Origin: Metabacillus crassostreae
Lineage (GTDB): Bacteria > Bacillota > Bacilli > Bacillales > Bacillaceae
Direction of reading: 5' to 3'
DNA: 64,000 bases
NCBI RefSeq assembly: GCF_016908395.1
Contig: NZ_JAFBDU010000012.1
Location: 1 to 64,000 of the forward strand
Part shown: one piece after another, positions 1 through 6,640 of the stretch
How positions within the stretch are numbered: the stretch's first letter is position 1
Layout: every line of letters starts with the position of its first letter
Made by a program: the position numbers and the translations under genes
The notes under the pieces: generated by a model
What the model saw: only the letters and a program-made list of their open reading frames with translations
Databases searched by the model: none
What the model was told of the DNA's origin: nothing

Positions 1-123
1 AATCTAAAAAAGATGACCCCTGTTCAATACAGAGATCATCTTCTGAATGCAGCCTAGTCTTTTTTAAAATGTCCTTTACAAAGGGTACACTTTAATATCC
101 ACTCGGTCTTTTAGTAATTGTTA

Positions 124-414
124 TTATTCAGCAAAAGCGATAATTCCTTCATTTTCATCAAGAACGAGCTCTAAAGCTGCTGAATAAGGATCAATATTTA
201 ATTGTGTTTCAAGATAGAAGCGAAGTGCTTCGATCATATTAGCTGTTATTAATACTTGCTTACGATCATTCACATATGCTTCAGCAGAAAAGCCATAATC
301 ATCGTCATACATAAGCTCAACTTCCACTTCTTGAGGTTTAATCTCTCGTTTGTGTGCGATGTGTAAGCATAAAGCATTTATAATTTCCTGCTCAGTTATT
401 TTTATTTTCCCCAT
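124..414 (-). CDS. YxcD-like DUF2653 family protein
   Basis: This is a 96-residue, strongly acidic cytoplasmic protein without signal peptide or membrane segment. The block VEVELMYDDDYGFSAEA, then NDRKQVLI and a C-terminal acidic segment ending EGIIAFAE, match what I remember of B. subtilis YxcD (DUF2653), whose function is unknown. The start codon at 414 lies inside the 3' end of the upstream gene, an overlap of 13 nt, so the two are probably translationally coupled and share the sigma-W promoter at 888-913. The length equals the family norm. Family assignment is from memory of the sequence pattern; no function can be inferred beyond co-expression with a small membrane protein. Confidence 0.8.
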   Translation of the reverse strand: MGKIKITEQEIINALCLHIAHKREIKPQEVEVELMYDDDYGFSAEAYVNDRKQVLITANMIEALRFYLETQLNIDPYSAALELVLDENEGIIAFAE

Positions 415-836
415 GCTGTATCTTCCTCAGATTTACGCTTGTTTTTATAATAAGTAAAGATTTTACGAATAATAAAAATAACAGCAAAAATAGCTAAAAC
501 ATTAACAAAAAGACCGATAATAGAACCTAGAATTCCTAAGTTACTAAGAAGTCCACCAAGTAATAGACCAGCTAGTCCTCCTAAAAATAAACCCTTCATA
601 AGACTACCTGTTTTTGGCTTTGTTGTTGCACTGTTTTGATTAGTTTTAGATGAATCTTGTTTTTTAAATAATGACGGACTGTTTGTATTATTATTTGTAT
701 TAGAGTTAAATGATTTTTTACCAGATTTATAGCCTTTCGCACTAACAGTAGTTATTTGATCTCCAAGTAGAAATCCTCCAACTGGTGTGAATAGTAATGT
801 TGTTACGAGCATTGCTGAAAATAATTTCTTTAACAT
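402..836 (-). CDS. Small secreted/membrane protein, Tim44-like
   Basis: The 144-residue product begins with a signal-like segment (MLKKLFSAMLVTTLLF to about residue 22), followed by a low-complexity Ser/Asn/Lys linker (KGYKSGKKSFNSNTNNN). A glycine-rich hydrophobic hairpin comes next at residues about 80-125 (GLFLGGLAGLLLGGLL and a second helix), and the protein ends in a basic tail. This layout resembles the short Bacillus proteins annotated as Tim44-like. The start at 836 is chosen because GGAGGAACTCACATC precedes it; the open frame continues to 914, but that extension would run through the promoter at 888-913. It is the first gene of a two-gene unit with the YxcD-like gene. A membrane-stress role is inferred from the sigma-W promoter only. 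Confidence 0.75.
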   Translation of the reverse strand: MLKKLFSAMLVTTLLFTPVGGFLLGDQITTVSAKGYKSGKKSFNSNTNNNTNSPSLFKKQDSSKTNQNSATTKPKTGSLMKGLFLGGLAGLLLGGLLSNLGILGSIIGLFVNVLAIFAVIFIIRKIFTYYKNKRKSEEDTAWGK

Positions 837-887
837 GATGTGAGTTCCTCCTAAATAAATGCGATAATGTTTACTGAACAATAGTAA

Positions 888-913
888 TACGAAAATACTA
901 TGAAAAAGTTTCA
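888..913 (-). promoter_or_regulatory. Predicted sigma-W (ECF) promoter
   Basis: On the minus strand the sequence reads TGAAAC, exactly 16 nt, then CGTA, the canonical B. subtilis sigma-W -35/-10 pair. The -10 lies about 50 nt upstream of the Tim44-like start at 836, a sensible leader length. Sigma-W drives envelope-stress genes, which fits a small membrane protein. Confidence 0.75.
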
Positions 914-1048
914 TTTATCTTGCTTAATAGTAAGTTATTTATTTTATTTAGACAAGAACATTATTTAATATTTCATTTACGATTTGTTTACTAACAAGAA
1001 TGAGATCCGATGATGTGAACAAACAATCAGGAATAAGCCATAAAAATA

Positions 1049-1093
1049 GATCATTTTGATTCAGTTGAAGACGGTAACTGATTCAAAATGATC
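1049..1093 (-). terminator. Rho-independent terminator
   Basis: Two 18-nt arms (GATCATTTTGATTCAGTT and its complement with one mismatch) surround a 9-nt loop. On the minus strand the stem is followed by TATTTTTA. It lies just downstream of the acetyltransferase-like gene that ends at 1106. Confidence 0.7.
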
Positions 1094-1105
1094 CATTATC
1101 TATTT

Positions 1106-1627
1106 TTACCCGTTACTAACCCATTTGATTTCACCTGATTGATCTTCATAATCTACATCAACATTGAAATTGTGTTTTTCATAAAAATGGACAAGTCTTT
1201 CTACATGGTCCCAATCTCTTTTAGCTATATCTCCTGTAATTTTTGGTATGTTTTGCTGAGTAGCTAATTCCTTTAAATAATCCATACAAATTGATCCATA
1301 GCCCTTGTTAGCAGGACCTTTTATATCCCCAATATGAATGGTTTTTTTATCAGTAAAAGTAGCGTGAATGGAAAAGTCCCAATTTCCTCTATATGGACTT
1401 TCACAATCACATAACATGATTTTACAGGATTGGTTGTCTTCAGGTGTATAGACAATGACTAATTTATCATCTTTTGTTTGGTCAACGCCTAGAACCTTGC
1501 TTTTCTTAGCGATTTCTTTTAAGTTATCTTGCAATCGAAATACCTGAAATTCTAAATCCTCTAATTCTTCCTTTAGTTCTTCAGGGTCGTTTGTGCGTTT
1601 ATCATCTTCAAGTAATTTACTAATCAT
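1106..1627 (-). CDS. GNAT-like N-acetyltransferase domain protein with coiled coil
   Basis: The 173-residue cytoplasmic protein has two parts. Residues about 10-45 are Glu/Lys/Leu-rich with heptad-like spacing (EELKEELEDLEFQVFRL), likely a coiled coil. The rest resembles a diverged GNAT fold: KGYGSICMDYLKELA looks like the acetyl-CoA-binding loop and helix, and VERLVHFYEKHNFNV like the C-terminal GNAT helix-strand. The pyrophosphate-loop signature is only partly conserved, so enzymatic activity is uncertain. The start follows AAGGAG at good spacing. It is monocistronic, with its own terminator. The substrate is unknown, and I do not recognise a named B. subtilis counterpart. Confidence 0.65.
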   Translation of the reverse strand: MISKLLEDDKRTNDPEELKEELEDLEFQVFRLQDNLKEIAKKSKVLGVDQTKDDKLVIVYTPEDNQSCKIMLCDCESPYRGNWDFSIHATFTDKKTIHIGDIKGPANKGYGSICMDYLKELATQQNIPKITGDIAKRDWDHVERLVHFYEKHNFNVDVDYEDQSGEIKWVSNG

Positions 1628-1844
1628 GTATTCCTTCTCCTTCCCTAATTATTACATATAAAGTTAGTTTAAATTATTTTATTCAATTTCTTTTATGTTT
1701 GTTAAAGCATGATAAATTTTTGATAAAAAAGATTGTCACAAACAGTATAGAATTATAAAGAATTTTACTAAGAAAATCAATATTATAATTCACGAAATGT
1801 GGATTAAATATAATTAGTAATAATGATTGGTACACAAATAACAA

Positions 1845-1870
1845 GTTTATCTATTATTAATAATGGGAAT
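1845..1870 (+). promoter_or_regulatory. Candidate sigma-B promoter
   Basis: GTTTAT at 1845-1850 and GGGAAT at 1865-1870 are separated by 14 nt, fitting the sigma-B consensus (GTTTAA, 12-15 nt, GGGWAW). The downstream YtxH-family gene belongs to a class often under general-stress control, which supports the call. Confidence 0.5.
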
Positions 1871-1906
1871 TAGACTACTAACTAAGAGGTAGGAGGAAGA
1901 TTATAT

Positions 1907-2377
1907 ATGAGACAAGCTACATTAGACAAGAATAAGAAAAACAATAGCAAACTATTAAAAGGTATGATCGTTGGAGGTGCTATTGGTGGTTGTATTTCTT
2001 TACTTGATAAAAATACTAGAAAAAATGTATCAGAGAACGCAACGAACTTGAAAGACACTTCTAAAAATGTGATCACACATGTTAAAGAAAATCCTGGTGA
2101 GGTGAAGGACCAGCTTCTTGATCAGACAAAACAGGTAACAGACACGTTAAAGAACACAATTCAGGAAGCAAAGGAATTAGTGAACAAGATAAATTCTGAG
2201 GTTGTTGAGGACGCAAAAGAATTGACAGATGAAGCTACTTCATTTGCTGAGGAAGCGAAAGAAGATCTTCAGGGGATTAAATCTGATTTAAAAACGACAG
2301 GAACTCATTTAACTGAATCGAATGATCTTAAGCCAAAAACTCAAGCTGAGTTAAATGCTAATCTAAATCACTATTAA
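1907..2377 (+). CDS. YtxH-domain general stress protein
   Basis: The 156-residue protein starts with a basic Asn/Lys segment and then a short glycine-rich hydrophobic stretch (LLKGMIVGGAIGGCISLL, residues about 17-34), the hallmark of YtxH-domain proteins (B. subtilis YtxH, YhaH). The remainder is a long, charged, Ala/Glu/Lys/Thr-rich amphipathic helix reminiscent of LEA-type stress proteins, with repeated TKQVTDTLKN- and AKELTDEATS-like units. The start has AGGAGG 9-10 nt upstream. The antisense frame here is a shadow. The single short membrane segment suggests a membrane-tethered helical rod. A protective role under stress is inferred from the family and from the sigma-B-like promoter. Confidence 0.75.
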   Translation: MRQATLDKNKKNNSKLLKGMIVGGAIGGCISLLDKNTRKNVSENATNLKDTSKNVITHVKENPGEVKDQLLDQTKQVTDTLKNTIQEAKELVNKINSEVVEDAKELTDEATSFAEEAKEDLQGIKSDLKTTGTHLTESNDLKPKTQAELNANLNHY

Positions 2378-2437
2378 TAAATTTAGGTTGTTTCGTTTAC
2401 TTTGTTTGCTTTTAGTCATATGAAGAAAACATCACTT

Positions 2438-2554
2438 TATAAAGTCTAGTGGCATCGCATCTATTCTTCTTAGAATAGTACTTTTCTAAGATAAGAAACA
2501 TTGTTACTAACAGGAAATTAAGGTAATTAGCAACAATCATTCAATAAAGAGCCT
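2438..2554. repeat. Dispersed intergenic repeat, family B copy 1
   Basis: The left end TATAAAGTCTAGTGGCATC and right end TTAGCAACAATC...AAAGAGCCT recur at 51521-51631 in the same orientation, while the middle differs. Here the middle contains a hairpin (CTTAGAA...TTCTAAG). The element ends 22 nt before the DUF3243 start, so it is part of that gene's leader or promoter region. Confidence 0.7.
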
Positions 2555-2576
2555 AAATGTAAAAGGAGAGGTAATA

Positions 2577-2906
2577 ATGGAACATAAAAGCACTGAAGAA
2601 AAATCATCAAAAATAAGTCAAGTAGAGCAAGCGGTAGATAATCTTGGAGAAGATAAGTTAGATGAAATTTTAACAAATTTTGACTCATTTAAAGACTTTT
2701 TAGGTGATAAAGTCGTTATGGGAAAGAAAATGGGATTAACAGAAGAACAACTAGCAATCGCTGCACAAAAAGTAGGGAATTTCTTATCAAAGCATGAACA
2801 AGCAAGGAATAGAGAAGAAAAATTATTACAAGAATTGTGGTTAGTGGGTTCTGAAGAAGAACAACATATGTTATCACATATGTTAGTAAAATTAGTGAGG
2901 GATTAA
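2577..2906 (+). CDS. DUF3243 family protein (YmfJ-like)
   Basis: The 109-residue soluble protein has an unconserved charged N-terminus (about 25 residues) followed by the DUF3243 core. FDSFKDFLGDKV, then VGNFLSKHEQARNREEKLL and the C-terminal EEEQHMLSHMLVKLV match the order I remember in B. subtilis YmfJ (WESWKNFL..., NEEEKVL..., SEEEQHAIANLMVKLV). The family's function is unknown. The protein is longer than YmfJ only through its N-terminus. The start has AAGGAGAGG seven bases upstream. A terminator follows the stop codon, so it is monocistronic. Confidence 0.75.
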   Translation: MEHKSTEEKSSKISQVEQAVDNLGEDKLDEILTNFDSFKDFLGDKVVMGKKMGLTEEQLAIAAQKVGNFLSKHEQARNREEKLLQELWLVGSEEEQHMLSHMLVKLVRD

Positions 2907-2924
2907 AAATAATTAAGATCAAAG

Positions 2925-2966
2925 AGTTGGGGATCTCATGGTTAATGGTGAGTTCCCTACTTTTTT
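2925..2966 (+). terminator. Rho-independent terminator
   Basis: An imperfect stem (AGT.GGGGA.CTCA against TGAG.TCCC.ACT) is followed by TTTTTT. It lies 19 nt after the DUF3243 stop codon. Confidence 0.6.
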
Positions 2967-3080
2967 GTTTCAAAGCATTCATTTAGATGTATTACGATTG
3001 AAGCTTTATGCTATGGATTTATTAAACATTTTAGCAAAGATGTTAATTTTCTTTACTTATAGTGGAGGTAGTGGCGGGAA

Positions 3081-3153
3081 ATGAAGAAAATTAGAGCTTT
3101 ATTAAATCGAAAATGGATATGGTTGTATCATTTTTGTTATTATAGTCACGACT
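3081..3153 (+). other. Frameshifted N-terminal segment of the phospholipase-D-like gene
   Basis: An ATG at 3081, preceded by GGAGG and GCGGG, opens MKKIRALLNRKWIW in another frame, which ends at a stop within 32 codons. In the frame of the downstream gene, bases 3121-3160 encode GCIIFVIIVTTVSIY, a membrane helix with no start codon. Removing one T from the GGTTG at 3119-3123 joins the two into a normal N-terminal membrane anchor. Confidence 0.6.
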
Positions 3154-4524
3154 GTGAGTATATACCATACATATAAAACTTTACCAAGAGGTATCTCATA
3201 TGAAAGTCCAACATATAAAGTTGATGATGTTGAATTTATATATGACCTTACGTATAAAGATAAAAATAATGACCAAGTGATCGAACATTCAATTTTTAGT
3301 AAAATTAATGAAACGATAAGAGGAGCAAATGATTTTATCGTGATTGACATGTTTCTATTAAATAACTATGTTGATGGAGGTCAGGATTTTCCAAATCTAA
3401 GTGAAAATCTTATAGAGGAGCTTGTTAACCATAAGAGAAAAAATCCAGATATAGAGATTGTGATTATAACAGATAAAATTAATACAAGTTATAGCTCACA
3501 TACTGTAGAGCAACATGAATGGCTTGAAGAAAATAATATTAGTGTTATCTATACAGATTTAAATAAACTAAGAGATCCCAATCCGATTTATTCAGGAATA
3601 TGGAGAAGTTTTTTTCAGTGGTTTGGACAAGAAGGAGAAGGATGGCTTTCTAATCCATTAGCAGAGGAAGCTCCTAATGTTACTTTAAGATCTTATTTGA
3701 AATTATTGAATATAAAAGCAAATCATAGAAAAGTAATTGCTACAGAAGATTCAGCTATTATTACTTCAGCGAATGCACATAATGCAAGCGGCTTTCATTC
3801 TAACATAGCTTTTAAGGTTAAGGGACCAATAGTTAATGAGATTATTCAATCGGAACAGGCAATTGCTAATTTTTCAGGTAATGATAAAAAATTTCCACAA
3901 CAGGCATATGAAGATAAGGAGGAAGGACGTTTATCTGTACAACTGTTAACTGAAGGGAAAATTCAAAAACACCTTATTAAAGAAATTAATGGTACAAAAG
4001 AAAAAGATACCATTTGGATGGCGATGTTTTATTTGGCAGACACAGAAGTGCTAGAGGCATTAAAATCTGCAGCTTCACGTGGAGTGAATATTAATCTTAT
4101 TCTCGACCCGAATCAAAATGCATTTGGTTCAGAAAAGATGGGACTACCTAATTTGCCTGTGGCAGCAGAGCTAACTGAATTATCAAATGGGAAAATAAAT
4201 ATTCGTTGGTATAATACAGGTAAAGAACAATTTCACTCTAAATTTATTTTTATGGAAAAAGGTAACGAAAACATTATAATCGGTGGCTCTGCAAATTTCA
4301 CTGAACGAAATTTAGATAATTACAACTTAGAAACTAGTTTGAAAATTACATCAACAACTAATAATGAAGAAGTAATAGAAGAAGTAAAAAGATATTTTAA
4401 TAAACTATGGCATAACTCTAACGGAACATATACATTAGATTATGAAGAATATCAAGAAAAGCTACCACTATTTAAATATGTGTTATACCTAACTCAGAAA
4501 CTATTTGCTTTCACAACATATTAA
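3154..4524 (+). CDS. Phospholipase D-like (cardiolipin synthase-type) protein
   Basis: From the first usable in-frame start (GTG 3154) the protein has 456 residues and two PLD phosphatidyltransferase motifs: NHRKVIATED...SANAHNASG near residue 190 and FHSKFIFME...GGSANFTERN near residue 370. In both, Glu occupies the usual Asp position of HxKxxxxD, while the catalytic His and Lys are intact. Family members transfer or hydrolyse phosphodiester bonds of phospholipids or nucleic acids; the substrate is not evident. The GTG lacks a good ribosome-binding site and lies inside a would-be membrane helix. The true start was probably ATG 3081, disrupted by one extra base, so the copy may be a recent pseudogene, a soluble truncated form, or a base-calling error. 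Confidence 0.75.
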   Translation: MSIYHTYKTLPRGISYESPTYKVDDVEFIYDLTYKDKNNDQVIEHSIFSKINETIRGANDFIVIDMFLLNNYVDGGQDFPNLSENLIEELVNHKRKNPDIEIVIITDKINTSYSSHTVEQHEWLEENNISVIYTDLNKLRDPNPIYSGIWRSFFQWFGQEGEGWLSNPLAEEAPNVTLRSYLKLLNIKANHRKVIATEDSAIITSANAHNASGFHSNIAFKVKGPIVNEIIQSEQAIANFSGNDKKFPQQAYEDKEEGRLSVQLLTEGKIQKHLIKEINGTKEKDTIWMAMFYLADTEVLEALKSAASRGVNINLILDPNQNAFGSEKMGLPNLPVAAELTELSNGKINIRWYNTGKEQFHSKFIFMEKGNENIIIGGSANFTERNLDNYNLETSLKITSTTNNEEVIEEVKRYFNKLWHNSNGTYTLDYEEYQEKLPLFKYVLYLTQKLFAFTTY

Positions 4525-4531
4525 CTAAGGT

Positions 4532-4902
4532 GAGGCTGAGATATAATTCAAGAAATTATCAATAAAGACGAATGAATCTAAATCATTCTAAAATATTCAA
4601 TATAATACTACTGTTTCTATTAATCAATTAAGCTGGAAAAACAAGTTCGATCCATTGTGCTGCATACACACATTTCGCGGGGGAGATAGCTTCGCCTGCT
4701 TAAGTCTCAGCTTTCCTTTATTACCGTAGAAGTCGAGTGCCTTTTTCGTCATTCCACTAGTTCTTAAAAAATAGTATGCAATATCAAAAAATCTATTGAA
4801 AACAGCAAAATTAAGACCCGAACTATTAGGAGAAAGAATAATTGAAGGATCACCTAATAATTCGGGTATATCAGTAAGCTTAAATAATTATGCCACAGCC
4901 TC
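4532..4902. repeat. Dispersed palindromic element, family A, full-length copy 1
   Basis: This 371-bp element is bounded by imperfect terminal inverted repeats (GAGGCTGAGATATAA on the left, TTATGCCACAGCCTC on the right). It matches 60077-60422 in inverted orientation along its whole length. Both copies contain the block related to AACAAGTTCG.TCCATTG.GCTGCA, a GC-richer core, CCACTAG.TTCTTAAAA.AGTATGCA, and a hairpin built from CCCGAACTATTAGG and CCTAATAATTCGGG. It starts 8 bp after the phospholipase-D-like stop codon. It has no transposase; the 75-codon open frame at 4796 is incidental. Confidence 0.8.
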
Positions 4903-4950
4903 AATTCTAAATTACTCAGCTACATTATATATTCATGTCTTAATAAATCA

Positions 4951-5541
4951 CTACTGCTCTATTTTTGGCTTCTTTATTAATTCAGCTTCAATAATATATC
5001 TTTGTGGCGCCGGTCCGATATAAGTAAAAGGATAACAAGTTATAAGAGTTAAGGTGCTTCTAGGACGCGGAACAATGACTGTATTGTCATCTTTATCAAC
5101 AATTCGAATCTTCTTGATCTTATAAATGAAATAAATATCACTTCGTTCAATAAGAAGTTTGTCGCCAATTTCTAACTTTTCAAGATTACGAAAAAAAGTA
5201 TCACGATGACCTGCTAAAACAGAATTATTTTCCTCCCCTGGTAAAGGAGTTGATATAACATGACCAATTCCCTTTTTTAATACCTCTTTACTATCTCCCT
5301 CAAATATAGCGATTGTTTGGTCAAGTTTAGGAATTGTTAATGAACCAAGTTTTTCTCCTTCTTGAAAAACTTGAGCAGTTACAGCAACTGATGGAGCTTG
5401 TTTTGTATTTTCTATCTTATTGTTAACGATTTTTATATTGTTATTTTCTTCAGATTTTAAACCATATAAAATCCAATAAAGCTGATAAGAGAAAAAGGCA
5501 ATTCCGATAACAATTAGAAGAATAGACAGACGTTTACTCAT
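4951..5541 (-). CDS. Class D sortase
   Basis: The 196-residue protein has an N-terminal membrane anchor (residues about 5-27), a linker, and a sortase beta-barrel. The catalytic residues are visible: His112 in LAGHRDTFF, Cys169 in TLTLITCYPF and Arg181 in PAPQRYIIEA. The TLxTC motif and the compact length match class D sortases (B. subtilis YhcS/SrtD), which recognise LPxTA/LPxTS-type signals in place of LPxTG. The start codon abuts the stop of the upstream acidic surface protein and has AAAGGAA as ribosome-binding site, so the two form an operon. It should act at the outer membrane face and attach substrates to peptidoglycan. An LPDTA substrate is adjacent and an LPSTA protein is encoded at 23645-30727. 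Confidence 0.92.
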   Translation of the reverse strand: MSKRLSILLIVIGIAFFSYQLYWILYGLKSEENNNIKIVNNKIENTKQAPSVAVTAQVFQEGEKLGSLTIPKLDQTIAIFEGDSKEVLKKGIGHVISTPLPGEENNSVLAGHRDTFFRNLEKLEIGDKLLIERSDIYFIYKIKKIRIVDKDDNTVIVPRPRSTLTLITCYPFTYIGPAPQRYIIEAELIKKPKIEQ

Positions 5542-6501
5542 TTACTGTTCCTTTATTGATCGTTTAGGATAGAAGAATCCAATTAATCCAACAGCTATAA
5601 TTAAAAGTCCGAACAACATATTTAACCATAAAGAGGATGCAGTGTCTGGTAAACGGTTATGGTGTAATGCAATTAATTCTCCAGCTATATCCCCAAGTTC
5701 AGCAAATTCAATACCAGATTCAATAAGGAACTCAGAGCTTAACATTTCTTCAGAAAATTGCATGTCTAATAATAACTCACCACTTGTGTCGTAGAAATTG
5801 ATAACAAGCTGATTTCCATACAATTCATCCATATTAATTAATTCTTTAAAAGTAACAGCTGTTTCTACACCGTTATTATCTTTTAAATAAAATTGTGGTT
5901 TAAGCTGTAAAGTGCTCATCATATCTTGAAGTATTGTAACTAACTCATCTTCTTGTGCTTGTGTTAATTCTTCCTGTGCATCCATTGTTAAATATGGATC
6001 AAGTCTAGCTACAATTTCCTCCATTTGTTGCTCTAGTGTTTCTTGATTAAGCTCCATAAAATGTGTAAATAATGTTTCAACTTCTGCATCTGTTAACCCT
6101 ATGAGTGCTAGAAAATCTTCAATTTCTGATATTTCACTATCATGATCACTGTAAAAACTAATTGCAAGATCAAGGTCTTCAATAAATACGTAATCTTCGA
6201 CAGTTTCACCAAATTCAGATAATAAAACATCTAGCTCGGGTCGGGTTATTTCATAGTCAGTTAAAAGTTGTTCTAAATTCTCAGGCGTAATTGGTGTTCC
6301 TAACAGTAATTTTAAATCTTCTGTTGTTTCAATTTCTTCTAATGTCAAATCGTATGTTTCTTTTAAGTAAGTAGTTAATTCTTCCTTTGTCCATCCTAGA
6401 TCTTCTAAGAGTGTAATAACTTCTGATTCTGGCGGAGCTGCATGTACTGTTTGGAAGCCAAATAGTAATAATAAACCTGTTACAAGTAATAATTTCTTCA
6501 T
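5542..6501 (-). CDS. Processed acidic surface protein with LPDTA sorting signal
   Basis: The 319-residue precursor has a signal peptide (MKKLLLVTGLLLLFGFQTVHA) followed by an extremely Glu/Asp-rich region of repeated helical units (LLEDLGWTKEELTTYL, LLTDYEITRPELDVLL, and similar). The C-terminal sorting signal comprises LPDTA from residue 284, a hydrophobic helix, and a short basic tail (YPKRSIKEQ). This matches the acidic LPXTA protein family that I recall being encoded next to class D sortases (TIGR04383). The gene is first in a two-gene operon with the sortase. Its function is unknown; the acidic repeats could bind cations or basic partners at the wall, which is inference. The start has GGAGG nearby. 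Confidence 0.88.
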   Translation of the reverse strand: MKKLLLVTGLLLLFGFQTVHAAPPESEVITLLEDLGWTKEELTTYLKETYDLTLEEIETTEDLKLLLGTPITPENLEQLLTDYEITRPELDVLLSEFGETVEDYVFIEDLDLAISFYSDHDSEISEIEDFLALIGLTDAEVETLFTHFMELNQETLEQQMEEIVARLDPYLTMDAQEELTQAQEDELVTILQDMMSTLQLKPQFYLKDNNGVETAVTFKELINMDELYGNQLVINFYDTSGELLLDMQFSEEMLSSEFLIESGIEFAELGDIAGELIALHHNRLPDTASSLWLNMLFGLLIIAVGLIGFFYPKRSIKEQ

Positions 6502-6580
6502 GGTAAGAACCTCCGATTTAAATTATGTACTCTTGGTATTATTTGATAGGGATAAGTAAATTATTCTTGATATTGAGGTA

Positions 6581-6607
6581 TGAATATTTATGTAGCAGTT
6601 AAATATA
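6581..6607 (+). promoter_or_regulatory. Possible sigma-G promoter of the ger operon
   Basis: TGAATA at 6581-6586 is followed after about 15 nt by AATATA, a partial match to the sigma-G consensus. Ger operons are forespore-expressed under sigma-G, which makes the site plausible. The -10 match is weak. Confidence 0.3.
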
Positions 6608-6640
6608 GGTAAAAGACGTATAGGGTGGAGAGGTTTTTTT

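Noticed and set aside
402-914. A longer 170-residue version of the Tim44-like protein starting at 914
   Set aside because: The extension covers the sigma-W promoter and lacks a ribosome-binding site, while 836 has GGAGG.
4796-5023. A 75-codon open frame within the family A element
   Set aside because: It lies inside the non-coding repeat, has no ribosome-binding site, and overlaps the sortase gene on the other strand.
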